The notes under the pieces: model-generated
Database searches by the model: none
What the model saw: only the letters and a program-made list of their open reading frames with translations
Told to the model about the DNA's origin: nothing
Source of the DNA: Billgrantia campisalis
GTDB taxonomy: Bacteria > Pseudomonadota > Gammaproteobacteria > Pseudomonadales > Halomonadaceae
Length of the DNA stretch: 64,000 nucleotides
Reading direction: 5' to 3'
Assembly (NCBI RefSeq): GCF_022341425.1
Contig: NZ_JABFUC010000010.1
Span: forward strand, 1-64,000
Position numbers and translations under genes: made by a program
Part shown: positions 38,552-47,896 of the stretch, piece after piece
Numbering within the stretch: the first letter of the stretch is position 1
Layout of the letters: every line of letters begins with the position of its first letter

Positions 38552-39187
38552 ATGATTCGACGTCGACTGCTGGCCACCGCCCTGGGACTCGGGCTTACCC
38601 TGGCGCCGCTGGGCAGCGCCCTGGCCTGGGAGGCGCAGGTGGATGCCTTGACCCAGCGCTGGGAGCAGATCACCACCGGCGCGGCTGACGGCGATGCCCG
38701 CCGAGCCCTCGACGCCCTGGCCGACGAGGCCGAGGCGCTGGCAGCCGCGCATCCCGACGAGGCAATGCCGCTGATCTGGCACGGCATCATCGAGGCCTCC
38801 CACGCCCGCGAGCGCAGTGGCCTGGGGGCGCTGTCCAGCGCGCGCAGTGCCCGCGACTCCCTGGAGCAGGCCATCGAGCTCGACCCCGAGGGCGGCAACG
38901 GCTCGGCCTACGTGACCCTGGGGGCGCTCTACGACCGCGCCCCGGGGCGGCCGATCGGCTTCGGCAACAGCGACACCGCCGAGCGCATGTTCCAGCGCGC
39001 GCTCGAGATTCGCCCCGACGGCATCGACGTCAACTTCTACTATGCCGCCTTCCTGGAGGAGGAGGGGCGCCTGGACGAGGCCCGGGAACACGCCAGCCGA
39101 GCCGTGGAGGGCGAGGCCCGCGCCAGCCGCCCCGCCTCCGACGAGGCGCTGCGCGAACAGGCCCGCGCGCTGCTCGCCCGCCTCTGA
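38552..39187 (+). CDS. Exported TPR-repeat protein
   Basis: 211 residues with a signal peptide (basic start MIRRRLLATALGLGLTLAPL, cleavage after SALA near residue 25), so probably periplasmic. Tetratricopeptide-like helices cover about 60-210 (SLEQAIELDPEGGN, MFQRALEIRPDGID, ARE-type ends). No enzyme motif. It resembles uncharacterised gammaproteobacterial TRAP/TPR-like proteins. The ATG at 38552 follows GAGGAG at 38539-38544; an upstream frame to 38423 is not used. Function unknown. Confidence 0.82.
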   Translation: MIRRRLLATALGLGLTLAPLGSALAWEAQVDALTQRWEQITTGAADGDARRALDALADEAEALAAAHPDEAMPLIWHGIIEASHARERSGLGALSSARSARDSLEQAIELDPEGGNGSAYVTLGALYDRAPGRPIGFGNSDTAERMFQRALEIRPDGIDVNFYYAAFLEEEGRLDEAREHASRAVEGEARASRPASDEALREQARALLARL

Positions 39188-39367
39188 GGGCGCTTTCTGA
39201 CCAGGTGAGGGCGCCGGCGCAGGTTGAGCAAGCGCAAGGCAGCGACACGTCGGCGGCGTATCCAAACGGCAAAGCCAACTGCGGATGCCCTGCGCAAGGG
39301 TCTCGACGGTTGGCATTCCCCGCCCCGGTCATGATAATGGTCTCCATTCGTCGAATCGGAGACCCGC

Positions 39368-40012
39368 ATGCCCGACAGCAGCGACCCGAGCCGGGGCGCC
39401 GGCCTGCTTGAGCCCTTCACCGCCGCCGACGTGGAGGTGGTGGAGCGCCGCTGCCTGTACCAGGGGTTCTTTCGCCTGGAGCGGGTGAGTCTGCGCCATC
39501 GCCTCTTCGAGGGCGGCTGGAGCGGTGAGGTGGTTCGAGAGGTGCACTGCCGCCATGACGCCGTGGGCGTGCTGCTCTACGATGTGGAGCGTGACGCCGT
39601 GGTGCTGGTCGAGCAGATCCGTGCCGGGGCCCTCGAGGATCCCGACTCGCCCTGGAAGCTCGAGGTGGTGGCGGGCCTGGTGAAAGCGGGCGAGAGCCCG
39701 GCCGAGGTGGCCCGCCGCGAGGCCATGGAAGAGGCCGGCTGCCCGGTGGGGGAGCTGATCGAGTTGCATACCTACTACCCCAGCCCCGGCGCTTGCGACG
39801 AGCGGGTCACCCTGTTCTGCGCCCTGGTCGACAGCCAGGGCCTCGGCGGGGTGCACGGCCTCGACGAGGAGCACGAGGACATTCGCGTCCATGTGCTCGG
39901 CTTCGCCCAGGCCTGGGAACTCATGCAGGCCGGGCGACTCGACAATGCCATGTGTCTGATCGCCTTTTACTGGCTGGCCGGAGAGCGAGCGTCCCTGAGA
40001 GCAAGGAGGTAG
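39368..40012 (+). CDS. nudF: ADP-ribose pyrophosphatase
   Basis: Nudix hydrolase that splits ADP-ribose to AMP and ribose 5-phosphate. 214 residues with Nudix box GLVKAGESPAEVARREAMEE continuing into AGC. The family-specific PSPGACDERVTLF lies after the box. First gene of the nudF-yqiB-cpdA run that is conserved near parE in enteric bacteria. The next gene starts one base after its stop. Confidence 0.94.
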   Translation: MPDSSDPSRGAGLLEPFTAADVEVVERRCLYQGFFRLERVSLRHRLFEGGWSGEVVREVHCRHDAVGVLLYDVERDAVVLVEQIRAGALEDPDSPWKLEVVAGLVKAGESPAEVARREAMEEAGCPVGELIELHTYYPSPGACDERVTLFCALVDSQGLGGVHGLDEEHEDIRVHVLGFAQAWELMQAGRLDNAMCLIAFYWLAGERASLRARR

Positions 40013-40013
40013 C

Positions 40014-40460
40014 GTGGCAAGAAGCGCCTATGTGACCGACCTGAAGGGCCTGCAGGGGGAGTGCAGTGCCAACTACCTGCGCCTGACCCGGCTGCTGGGC
40101 GACCTGCCCGCCGGCGAAACGCGGGAGCTCGAGCTGACCGGCAAGCGCGGACGCTTCGGCACCCTGCTGCTGGCGGTGCTCGAGCGCGCGCCCTACACCA
40201 CCATCGCGCGGGTCACCCAGAGCGGCATCATGGATACGCTGATCGAGCCGCCGCGCATGCGGGTGCACCTCTACCACGATGTGCGCATGGCCGAGGTCAC
40301 CGACTTCCAGCGCGAGCGCCACTTCGACGGCCGCTATCGCTATCCCAACCTGCGCATGTTCCAGCCCGACGAGAAGCTGCAGCTCAATCGCTTTCTCGGT
40401 GAATGGCTGGCCCATGGCCTGGCTCACGGTCACACCGTCGACCAGCCCCAGCTCCCCTGA
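40014..40460 (+). CDS. yqiB: DUF1249 protein YqiB
   Basis: 148-residue conserved gammaproteobacterial protein of unknown function. It has YVTDLKGLQGECSANYLRLT at the start and VYHD-type core VHLYHDVRMAEVTDFQ followed by YPNLRMFQPDEKLQLNRFL, all typical of YqiB/DUF1249. The GTG at 40014 follows AGGAGGTAG. Position between nudF and cpdA is the same as in E. coli. Confidence 0.9.
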   Translation: MARSAYVTDLKGLQGECSANYLRLTRLLGDLPAGETRELELTGKRGRFGTLLLAVLERAPYTTIARVTQSGIMDTLIEPPRMRVHLYHDVRMAEVTDFQRERHFDGRYRYPNLRMFQPDEKLQLNRFLGEWLAHGLAHGHTVDQPQLP

Positions 40461-40491
40461 CCCCCTGTTCCCTTGACGAGATGTTGTCCCG

Positions 40492-41226
40492 ATGCGCCTG
40501 GTACAGATCACCGACTGCCACCTTCACGCCGACCCTGCCGCGCGCTCACGTGCCGGCTTCCCGCTGCGCCAGCTCGAGGCGGTGGTCGCGGCGGTGGGGC
40601 GAGAGCGCCCCGACCTGGTGGTGGTCACCGGCGACATCAGCCAGGATGAGACCGACGCCTCCTATCGGCTGGCCGATCAGGCGCTGTCCCGGCTGGGCTG
40701 CCCCTGGTTCTGGCTGACCGGCAACCACGACGAGCCGGCGCTGATGGCGGCGGTGCGCGAGGTTCATGACGAGATCGAGCTCGACGGCTGGCGTCTGCTG
40801 GTACTGGACACCCGGGTCAGCGGTCAGCCCCATGGCGAGCTGGGCCCGGAGCGGCTCGCCGAGCTGGTCGAGCGGCTCGAGCAGGACCCGCGCCCCACGC
40901 TGCTGGCCATGCACCACCCGCCGCTGGCCATCGGCTCCGCCTGGCTCGACGAGATCGGCCTCATCGACCGGGACGCCTTCTGGCAGACCCTGGCGGCCTA
41001 TCCGCAGGTCAAGGCGGTCCTGTGCGGCCATATCCACCAGGCCTTCGCCAGCCATCAGCGCCAGGCCGAGGGCAAGGTGTTGGTCTACGGTTGCCCCTCC
41101 ACCACCGACCAGTTCCTGCCCGGCTCGGCGGAGTTCGCCATCGATGAGGCCTCCCGACCCGGCTATCGGGTGCTGGACCTGTATGAGGATGAGTGGGTTA
41201 CCTGGGTGGAGCGCGTCGACCTCTAA
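40492..41226 (+). CDS. cpdA: 3',5'-cyclic AMP phosphodiesterase
   Basis: Class III metallophosphodiesterase that hydrolyses cAMP. 244 residues with the metal-binding series [29 protein letters not shown] and CGHIHQA. Third gene of the nudF-yqiB-cpdA run. In E. coli yqiA and parE follow directly; here cysDN and other genes separate them by about 8 kb. Confidence 0.94.
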   Translation: MRLVQITDCHLHADPAARSRAGFPLRQLEAVVAAVGRERPDLVVVTGDISQDETDASYRLADQALSRLGCPWFWLTGNHDEPALMAAVREVHDEIELDGWRLLVLDTRVSGQPHGELGPERLAELVERLEQDPRPTLLAMHHPPLAIGSAWLDEIGLIDRDAFWQTLAAYPQVKAVLCGHIHQAFASHQRQAEGKVLVYGCPSTTDQFLPGSAEFAIDEASRPGYRVLDLYEDEWVTWVERVDL

Positions 41227-41229
41227 AGT

Positions 41230-41351
41230 GGCGTGTTATTCTTTATTCGCCTAAAAAGATAGGCAATCATTCTTTTACGTTATTATCGGCCCGGCGGTAC
41301 CCTGTCTCGCATACTCCTTTTCGCCCATCGTCATGCGAGGTATCCGGGCCG
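41230..41351 (+). promoter_or_regulatory. AT-rich promoter region of cysDN
   Basis: The stretch 41234-41290 is strikingly AT-rich against a GC-rich background. It contains the inverted repeat GCCTA-AAAAGA-TAGGC. cys operons of gammaproteobacteria are activated by CysB at similarly AT-rich, poorly conserved sites, so CysB control is likely but not shown by a clear motif. Confidence 0.5.
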
Positions 41352-42323
41352 ATGACCAGTCTTCATGCACCGACGCGAGAGCCGGCTGCGTCCCCTGCCG
41401 GGGCGACGCCATCGTTGACGCCCCAGCGGCTGACCCATCTTCAGCAGCTCGAGGCGGAATCGATCCATATCATCCGCGAGGTGGCCGCCGAGTTCTCCAA
41501 CCCGGTGATGCTCTACTCCATCGGCAAGGACTCCTCGGTGATGCTGCACCTGGCGCGCAAGGCCTTCTACCCCGGCCCGCCGCCCTTCCCGCTGATGCAC
41601 ATCAACACCACCTGGAAGTTCCGCGAGATGATCGAGTTCCGCGACCGCATGGCCGCGGACGCCGACATGGAGCTGATCGAGTACATCAACGAGGAGGGGC
41701 GTGCCGCGGGCATCAACCCCTTCGACCACGGCTCCAGCGGCTACACCGACGTGATGAAGACCGCAGCGCTCAAGCAGGCCCTGGACAAGTACGGCTTCGA
41801 CGCCGCCTTCGGCGGGGCGCGCCGCGACGAGGAGGCCAGCCGCGCCAAGGAGCGGGTGTTCTCCTTCCGCGACAAATTCCATCGCTGGGACCCCAAGAAC
41901 CAGCGGCCCGAGCTGTGGAACCTCTATAACGCCCGTATCAACAAGGGCGAGTCGATCCGCGCCTTCCCGCTCTCCAACTGGACCGAGCTGGATATCTGGC
42001 AGTACATCCATCTCGAGCAGATTCCCATCGTGCCGCTCTATTACGCCGCGCCGCGCCCGGTGGTGGAGCGCGACGGCATGCTGGTGATGGTCGACGACGA
42101 GCGCATGCCGCTGGCGGAAGGCGAAGTGCCCGAGGAGAAGTGGGTGCGCTTTCGCACCCTGGGCTGCTACCCGCTGACCGGGGCGGTGGAGTCGCGGGCC
42201 GACACCCTGCCGGAGATCATCCAGGAGATGCTGCTGACCCGCACCAGCGAGCGCAGCGGCCGCGCCATCGACCACGATCAGGCCGGCTCCATGGAGAAGA
42301 AGAAGCGCGAGGGGTACTTCTGA
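41352..42323 (+). CDS. cysD: Sulfate adenylyltransferase subunit 2
   Basis: Catalytic subunit of ATP sulfurylase, forming adenosine phosphosulfate from sulfate and ATP. 323 residues; the first 20 or so are an unconserved Pro/Ala-rich extension before [20 protein letters not shown]. It has the PP-loop [17 protein letters not shown], the [15 protein letters not shown] segment and [20 protein letters not shown]. The start ATG at 41352 is chosen over a frame running back into cpdA. The stop overlaps the cysN start by one base (TGATG). Confidence 0.96.
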   Translation: MTSLHAPTREPAASPAGATPSLTPQRLTHLQQLEAESIHIIREVAAEFSNPVMLYSIGKDSSVMLHLARKAFYPGPPPFPLMHINTTWKFREMIEFRDRMAADADMELIEYINEEGRAAGINPFDHGSSGYTDVMKTAALKQALDKYGFDAAFGGARRDEEASRAKERVFSFRDKFHRWDPKNQRPELWNLYNARINKGESIRAFPLSNWTELDIWQYIHLEQIPIVPLYYAAPRPVVERDGMLVMVDDERMPLAEGEVPEEKWVRFRTLGCYPLTGAVESRADTLPEIIQEMLLTRTSERSGRAIDHDQAGSMEKKKREGYF

Positions 42324-43747
42324 TGGCTCACCAGTCAACGCTGATTCAAGACAATATCGAGCAGTATCTGCACGAGCACGAGAACAAGGACCTGCTGCGC
42401 TTCATCACCTGCGGCAGCGTCGACGACGGCAAGTCGACCCTGATCGGCCGGCTGCTGCACGACTCCAAGATGATCTTCGACGACCAGCTCGCGGCGATCA
42501 CCCGGGACTCGAAGAAGAGCGGCACCACCGGCGACGCCGTGGACCTGGCGCTGCTCGTCGACGGCCTGCAGTCCGAGCGGGAGCAGGGCATTACCATCGA
42601 CGTGGCCTACCGCTTCTTCTCCACCGACAAGCGCAAGTTCATCATCGCCGATACCCCGGGCCATGAGCAGTACACCCGCAACATGGCGACCGGCGCCTCG
42701 ACGGCGAGTCTCGCCATCATCCTGATCGATGCGCGCTACGGCGTGCAGACGCAGACCCGGCGGCACAGCTTTATCGCCGACCTGCTGGGCATCCAGCACC
42801 TGGTGATCGCGGTCAACAAGATGGATCTGGTGGACTTCGACCAGGCGCGCTTCGACGAGATCGTCGCCGACTATCGCAGTTTCGCTGAGCAGCTCTCGGC
42901 CCGCGATATCCGCTTCGTGCCGATGTCGGCGCTGGAGGGCGACAACGTGGTCAACCGCAGCGAGCGCACTCCCTGGTATGCGGGACCTCCGCTGCTGGAA
43001 CTGCTGGAGAGCGTGGAGGTGTCGCGGGACCGCAATCTCGTCGACCTGCGCCTGCCGGTGCAGTACGTCAACCGCCCCAACCTCGACTTCCGCGGCTACG
43101 CCGGCACTCTGGAGGCGGGGGTGCTGCGTCCGGGCCAGGCGATCAAGGTGCTGCCCTCCGGCAAGACCTCGACAGTGGAGCGAGTGGTCACCTTCGACGG
43201 TGACCTGGAGGCGGCCTGGCCGGGCCAGGCGATCACCGTAACGCTGGCCGACGAGCTGGATATCTCCCGCGGTGACTGGCTGGTGGCCGAAGACGCCGAG
43301 GTGGCCATGTCCAACGCCTTCGAGGCCGATATCGTCTGGATGCATGAGCAGCCACTGGTGCCGGGCCGCCAGGTCGACATCCGCCTCGCCGGCCGCTCGG
43401 TGGCGGGGCAGGTCGGTGAGATCCTCCATCAGGTGGACGTCAACACCCTGGAGCGCCACGCCACCGAGCGGCTGGAGCTCAACGCCATCGCTCGCTGCCG
43501 GGTGGAGCTGACCGCCGAGGTGCCGCTGGACACCTATGACACCAGCCCCGGGACGGGCAGCTTCATCGTCATCGATCGACTCTCCAACGTGACGGTGGGC
43601 GCCGGTATGGTGCGCCGCGTGGTGGAGCGCGGCGAGACGCCGGTCGGCGAGGTCGACTGGGTCGGCTTCGAGCTCGAGCTCAACGCCCTGGTGCGCAAGT
43701 ACTTCCCCCACTGGGAGGCCAAGGATGTGCGCGAACTGCTGAAGTAG
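42323..43747 (+). CDS. cysN: Sulfate adenylyltransferase subunit 1 (GTPase)
   Basis: GTPase subunit that drives APS formation by CysD. 474 residues with GTP-binding motifs [17 protein letters not shown] and NKMD, then the EF-Tu-like barrels. The length shows that no CysC kinase domain is fused, so APS kinase must be encoded elsewhere if present. Coupled to cysD by TGATG. Confidence 0.96.
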   Translation: MAHQSTLIQDNIEQYLHEHENKDLLRFITCGSVDDGKSTLIGRLLHDSKMIFDDQLAAITRDSKKSGTTGDAVDLALLVDGLQSEREQGITIDVAYRFFSTDKRKFIIADTPGHEQYTRNMATGASTASLAIILIDARYGVQTQTRRHSFIADLLGIQHLVIAVNKMDLVDFDQARFDEIVADYRSFAEQLSARDIRFVPMSALEGDNVVNRSERTPWYAGPPLLELLESVEVSRDRNLVDLRLPVQYVNRPNLDFRGYAGTLEAGVLRPGQAIKVLPSGKTSTVERVVTFDGDLEAAWPGQAITVTLADELDISRGDWLVAEDAEVAMSNAFEADIVWMHEQPLVPGRQVDIRLAGRSVAGQVGEILHQVDVNTLERHATERLELNAIARCRVELTAEVPLDTYDTSPGTGSFIVIDRLSNVTVGAGMVRRVVERGETPVGEVDWVGFELELNALVRKYFPHWEAKDVRELLK

Positions 43748-43772
43748 GGTACGTTCTGCTCTCGATCGAACT

Positions 43773-43798
43773 CGACCCCGGGCTGCGGCTCGGGGTCG
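43773..43798 (+). terminator. Hairpin downstream of cysN
   Basis: CGACCCCG and CGGGGTCG form an 8-bp stem with a 10-base loop. There is no T tract, so the terminator role is tentative. Confidence 0.5.
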
Positions 43799-43889
43799 CT
43801 GCGTTCGGGGGTATCTCCAGCCTCCGTCAGGAAACCGGCTCTGGTAGGCTATGTCCAATGCGTTACAGCCGACCCGGAGCCAAGCCTCG

Positions 43890-44564
43890 ATGATTGTTCT
43901 CGCCGTTGCCCTGCTACTGGCCATCTTCCTGCTGCCCAATCTCTGGGCCCAGTGGGTCATCAAACGCTATGCCCGTAGCCGCGACGACTATCCCGGCACC
44001 GGGGCCGAGCTGGCCGACCACCTGCTGCGCCGGCTCGGCATCGAGGGGGTCAAGGTGGAGCCCACCGACCACGGCGACCACTACGACCCGGAGGCGCGCC
44101 GGGTGCGGCTCTCGCCGGAGGTGTACGGGGGGCGCTCGCTCACCGCAGTGACGGTGGCGGCCCACGAGGTGGGTCATGCCATCCAGCACCACCAGGGCTA
44201 TGCGCCGCTGCTCGCCCGCTCGCGGCTGGTGGCGGTGGCCCAGAAGGCCGAGAAGCTCGGCGCGGCGCTGATGATGGCGGCGCCCTTCCTGTTCCTGCTC
44301 ACCCGCCTGCCCGGCGGCCTGGCCATCGTGGTGGCCGCCGCGGTGATCAGCTTCGGCACCGCGGCGCTGGTCCACCTGGTGACCCTGCCGGTGGAGTTCG
44401 ATGCCAGCTTCCAGCGGGCGCTGCCGCTGCTCAAGGAGTACATCCCGCCTTATGACATGCCAGGCGCCCGCCACGTGCTCACTGCCTGCGCCTTCACCTA
44501 TGTGGCGGCGTCGCTGGCCAGCATCCTCAATCTGGGGCGCTGGCTGGTGATTCTGAGGCGTTAG
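43890..44564 (+). CDS. Membrane zinc metallopeptidase (YugP-like)
   Basis: 224-residue protein with an N-terminal membrane helix, a zinc site AAHEVGHAIQHH (HEVGH at 92-96), and two to three further hydrophobic segments near 125-165 and 200-222. It ends with the family stretch GARHVLTACAFTYVAASLAS. Belongs to the Zn-peptidase family of YugP. The physiological substrate is unknown. The ATG at 43890 is chosen over an upstream frame at 43851 because it starts directly before the first helix. Confidence 0.86.
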   Translation: MIVLAVALLLAIFLLPNLWAQWVIKRYARSRDDYPGTGAELADHLLRRLGIEGVKVEPTDHGDHYDPEARRVRLSPEVYGGRSLTAVTVAAHEVGHAIQHHQGYAPLLARSRLVAVAQKAEKLGAALMMAAPFLFLLTRLPGGLAIVVAAAVISFGTAALVHLVTLPVEFDASFQRALPLLKEYIPPYDMPGARHVLTACAFTYVAASLASILNLGRWLVILRR

Positions 44565-44583
44565 GGATTAACTGAATCCCTCT

Positions 44584-44616
44584 CCGGCCTGTCCCCGGCG
44601 CCTCTCGCTATTGCGG
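44584..44616 (-). repeat. Truncated interspersed element
   Basis: Only one arm is present: CCGGCCTGTCCCCGGCGCCT followed by CTCGCTATTGCGG. It matches the arm and flank seen at 60675-60700 and, in reverse, near 35262-35290. It lies between the convergent zinc peptidase and cmoB genes. Confidence 0.65.
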
Positions 44617-44622
44617 ACGGGC

Positions 44623-45609
44623 TTACCCAGGACGATTGGCCATGACCACCGCCCGCCGCGGCGCCGGATAGCCCTCCCGGGTCCGCGTCGGGTCGGTCGG
44701 GTCGAGGAAGTCGGCGAGCGACTGGAAGGTCATCCAGTCCGTGCTGCGCTGCTCGTCCGTGGTGGTCACCGCCTCGTCCACCACCCGCACGTTGTCGAAC
44801 CCACAGCGCTCGAGCCACTGGCAGAGCGCCGCGGATGACGGCAGGAAGTAGACGTTGGGCATGGCGGCGTAGCGCTCACCGGGCAGCAGCACGGTGGTGG
44901 CGTCGCCCTCCACGACGAGGGTCTCCAGCACCAGCTCACCGCCGGGGCGCAGCGCTTCCTTGAGCTGGCCCAGATGCTCCAGCGGCGAGGGGCGGTGGTA
45001 GAGCACGCCCATGGAGAACACCGTGTCGAAGAAGCCGAGCCGCTCGGGCACGTCTTCGATGCCCACCGGCAGGAAGTGGGTGCGGTGGCCATCGGCGTCG
45101 CCGACGAAGTGGCGCAGCGCCTGGAACTGATAGTAGAAGCGCGGCGAGGGGTCGATCACCAGCACGAAGGCCGCCCCGGCACCGGCCATGCGCCAGCCGT
45201 GGTAGCCGCTGCCGCCGCCCACGTCCAGCACTCGCCGGCCGGCCAGCGGGGCCAGGTGCGGGGCGACGCGCCGCCATTTCCAGTCCGAGCGCCACTCGGT
45301 GTCGATGAGAATGCCGCCCAGGCAGTAGGGCCCCTTGCGCCAGGGCGCGAGCTTTCTCAGCAGGTTCTCGCACTGGCGGCGCTGGCTGTCATCAAGCGCG
45401 CACGCCACCGTCACCGTATCGCGGTCGAGGTGCACTTGGCGTGAGTCGGGCAGCGCCGGCAGCTTGGCCACGGCCTTCTCCCAGGCCGGCAGGTCGCCGT
45501 AGCGCCGGCGGTCCAACCCGGCGGCCAGCTGGTCGGGCAGTCGGGCCAGCCAGCGTTCCAGTCCCTGGTCGACGAAGGCGTGGTAGAGATCGCGGTGGGG
45601 GTGTGGCAT
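44623..45609 (-). CDS. cmoB: tRNA U34 carboxymethyltransferase
   Basis: Transfers a carboxymethyl group from carboxy-S-adenosylmethionine to 5-hydroxyuridine at tRNA position 34. 328 residues with the family landmarks WRKGPYCLGGILIDTEWRSD, cofactor loop VLDVGGGSGYHGWRMAGAGA, VFSMGVLYHRPSP and NVYFLPSSAALCQWLERCGF. Normally adjacent to cmoA; here a PLD-like gene sits between them, all on the minus strand. Confidence 0.95.
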   Translation of the reverse strand: MPHPHRDLYHAFVDQGLERWLARLPDQLAAGLDRRRYGDLPAWEKAVAKLPALPDSRQVHLDRDTVTVACALDDSQRRQCENLLRKLAPWRKGPYCLGGILIDTEWRSDWKWRRVAPHLAPLAGRRVLDVGGGSGYHGWRMAGAGAAFVLVIDPSPRFYYQFQALRHFVGDADGHRTHFLPVGIEDVPERLGFFDTVFSMGVLYHRPSPLEHLGQLKEALRPGGELVLETLVVEGDATTVLLPGERYAAMPNVYFLPSSAALCQWLERCGFDNVRVVDEAVTTTDEQRSTDWMTFQSLADFLDPTDPTRTREGYPAPRRAVVMANRPG

Positions 45610-45633
45610 GCAGTGTCCTGATTGTGAAGAGCC

Positions 45634-47064
45634 TTAAAAAGTGCACCAGCCACTCGCCTCCATCACCCGATAGCGCCAGTAGCGCAGACGCGAGCGGTCG
45701 GCATAGGCCGGGTAGTCGGCGCTGTAGTGTTCCTCGGGGCCATTGTGCCAGTGGCGTTTGAAGGCGGCGTGGGCGTCGGCCATGGCGGGGTGGTCGGACT
45801 CGGCTTCGAGCTGCACGTTGGCCTCCAGGTTGAGATCGTCGAGGCTGCGGCGGGTGAAGTTGGCCGAGCCGAGCAGCAGCATCGCCGGGCGCCCTTCGCC
45901 GCTGCGCAGCAGCAGCTTGGCATGGGCCTGCTCCCTGCGGGTGTCGCTCCAGCGCACCGCGATGCCGGCATCGTGCAGCTCGCGCGCCACCGGGCGGTTG
46001 GGAATGCCGGGGCTGGGGCGGCCGAAGTGGGCCTTGCTGGGATCGAGCAGCACGCGCAGGGCCACGCCGCGACGGTGGGCTTTGCGCAGGGCGGTGATCA
46101 GGCCGCGGTGCGACAGGTAGAGCACCTCGATGTCCAGCCGCTCTCCCGGCCTGGCGTCATCGATGGTCTCGAGCAGGGCGTCGCGTATCGCCCCTTCGCC
46201 GAGAACGCGCAGTCGCGGCGCTGTCCGCCGCGGGGGCTCGACCGGCGGCAGGGCGGGAACCTCGACTGAGGCGCCGGAGTAGGCGGCGATCTGTCGCTCC
46301 GAGTCGAGCAGGTCGAGGGCGGCGGGGCCGGCGAAGGTGAGCCCGAGTTCCCGGTAATTGCTGCTGGTATCGTTGAGATTGCAGGAGCTGACAACCGCCC
46401 GCCAGTCGTCGCCGTGATCGGCCACCAGGGTCTTGCGGTGATTGGCGTTGAGGTTCAGCGATGCCAGGTAGCTGCGCAGGGTCACCTTGCCCGGGCCCAG
46501 CGGATTGGGCAGCCAGCCGCCGCGGGGCGAGTTGCCCCACCAGCGCATGGTCAGCCGCCACAGCGCGCTCCAGCTGGGGTTGGGGTCGCGGGAGGCGGGC
46601 AGGTGGGTCTCGACCACCCGGATGCCGGCCTGGCGCAGGGCATCGAAGTGGCCGGCCGGCTGCCCCCCGTAGACGTGGTTGATGGGATCGGTGATCAGCA
46701 CGATCTCGAGCGCGGGTACCTCGCGCTTGCGCGCGAGCAGGGCCTGGATCAGCTCGGCGGCGACCCGGCGGTGGCAGTCGGGCGGTGCGCTGTCCGGATC
46801 GTTGAGCTGGAAGATGTCGATGACGATCAGCCGCCGCGCCTGGCCGATCAGGGCCAGCAGCTCATCGACGACCTGCTGCCGACAGCGCTGTCGGCCGTGG
46901 GTGTCGATGAAGGTCTCGTCGCGCAGCAGCCGCGCCTCGGCGGCGCCACGCCAGGGGCCCGCGAGGCGCAGCCCGGGCGGCAGCGGCTTGCGCGAATGCC
47001 ACCAGACGGTGGCGAGGTAGAGTGCCAGGCCGAGGCCCAGCGGTAGCATCCATGCAGCGCTCAT
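45634..47064 (-). CDS. Phospholipase D-like (cardiolipin synthase-related) membrane protein
   Basis: 476 residues with one N-terminal membrane helix and two PLD-superfamily repeats. The first motif is complete: HRKTLVAD (209-216, HxKx4D). The second reads HAKLLLRS (381-388), with Ser in place of the usual Asp, followed by the expected GSANFTRRS. PLD-superfamily enzymes act on phosphodiester bonds of phospholipids or nucleic acids. Cardiolipin synthase-like activity is plausible but not certain with the substituted motif. Inserted between cmoA and cmoB with short gaps, so probably cotranscribed. Confidence 0.85.
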   Translation of the reverse strand: MSAAWMLPLGLGLALYLATVWWHSRKPLPPGLRLAGPWRGAAEARLLRDETFIDTHGRQRCRQQVVDELLALIGQARRLIVIDIFQLNDPDSAPPDCHRRVAAELIQALLARKREVPALEIVLITDPINHVYGGQPAGHFDALRQAGIRVVETHLPASRDPNPSWSALWRLTMRWWGNSPRGGWLPNPLGPGKVTLRSYLASLNLNANHRKTLVADHGDDWRAVVSSCNLNDTSSNYRELGLTFAGPAALDLLDSERQIAAYSGASVEVPALPPVEPPRRTAPRLRVLGEGAIRDALLETIDDARPGERLDIEVLYLSHRGLITALRKAHRRGVALRVLLDPSKAHFGRPSPGIPNRPVARELHDAGIAVRWSDTRREQAHAKLLLRSGEGRPAMLLLGSANFTRRSLDDLNLEANVQLEAESDHPAMADAHAAFKRHWHNGPEEHYSADYPAYADRSRLRYWRYRVMEASGWCTF

Positions 47065-47073
47065 GGCGGCTCC

Positions 47074-47814
47074 TCAGCGCTTGAAGGCGACCAGCGAGGC
47101 GAAGTTGAGGTACTGGAACCAGGTCAGCGAGCGCGGAAAGCCGGCCCGCGCCAGGCGGGCGTGATGCGCCTCGAGGGTGTCCGGCACCAGCACGTTCTCC
47201 AGCGCGGTGCGTTTCTGGCTGATCTCCAGGTCGCTGTAGCCATTGGCGCGCTTGAAGTCGTGGTAGCGCTCCACCCGCCAGGCGTTGTCGGCTTCGTCGG
47301 GGTCGACCACCTTCTCGGACAGTACCAGCACGCCGCCGGGCTCCAGGGCCGCGAAGAGTCGACCGATGACGGCGTCGCGGTCCTCCGGCGGCAGAAACTG
47401 CAGGGTGAAGTTGAGCACGATCATCCCCGAGGGCCGGTAGTCCAGGGTGCGGATATCGCCCTCGATGACCTCCATGGCGTGGTCGGGGCACTCGGCGGCC
47501 AGGGTCTCGCGGGCGCGCGCCACCATGGCCGGCGAGAGATCGACCCCGGTGAGGCGAAAGGCTTCCGGCGGCAGGCTGCCGGCCAGCGCCAGGCTGGCGG
47601 CGCCCAGCGAGCAGCCCAGGTCGTAGACGTGGGCGCCGTGGCGCAGGTGGCGCTGGGCGATCAGCCCCAGCATGCCGAGTATCTGGCCGTAGCCCGGCAC
47701 CGAGCGGCGGATCATGTCGGGGAAGCAGGCCACCACCTGCTCATCGAAGGAGAAGCGCGCGACCCGGTCCAGGGGTGTGGAAAAGATCGCGTCACGGTAA
47801 GATGCGTCACTCAT
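47074..47814 (-). CDS. cmoA: Carboxy-S-adenosyl-L-methionine synthase
   Basis: Converts SAM and prephenate into carboxy-SAM, the cofactor used by CmoB. 246 residues from the ATG at 47814 (MSDASYRDAIFS). An ATG at 47820 would add two residues and cannot be excluded. It has FPDMIRRSVPGYGQILGMLG, cofactor loop VYDLGCSLGAASLALAGSLP, and the C-terminal SEKVVDPDEAD and LTWFQYLNFASLVAFK. First gene of the minus-strand cmoA-PLD-cmoB unit, divergent from pgi. Confidence 0.95.
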   Translation of the reverse strand: MSDASYRDAIFSTPLDRVARFSFDEQVVACFPDMIRRSVPGYGQILGMLGLIAQRHLRHGAHVYDLGCSLGAASLALAGSLPPEAFRLTGVDLSPAMVARARETLAAECPDHAMEVIEGDIRTLDYRPSGMIVLNFTLQFLPPEDRDAVIGRLFAALEPGGVLVLSEKVVDPDEADNAWRVERYHDFKRANGYSDLEISQKRTALENVLVPDTLEAHHARLARAGFPRSLTWFQYLNFASLVAFKR

Positions 47815-47896
47815 GGGCATGCCGAAAATGCAGGTTGGCCCTCATTTTACGCGTGTCGCGGGCCGGCTGCACGACTGGACGTCAAGGAGGAGCCGC

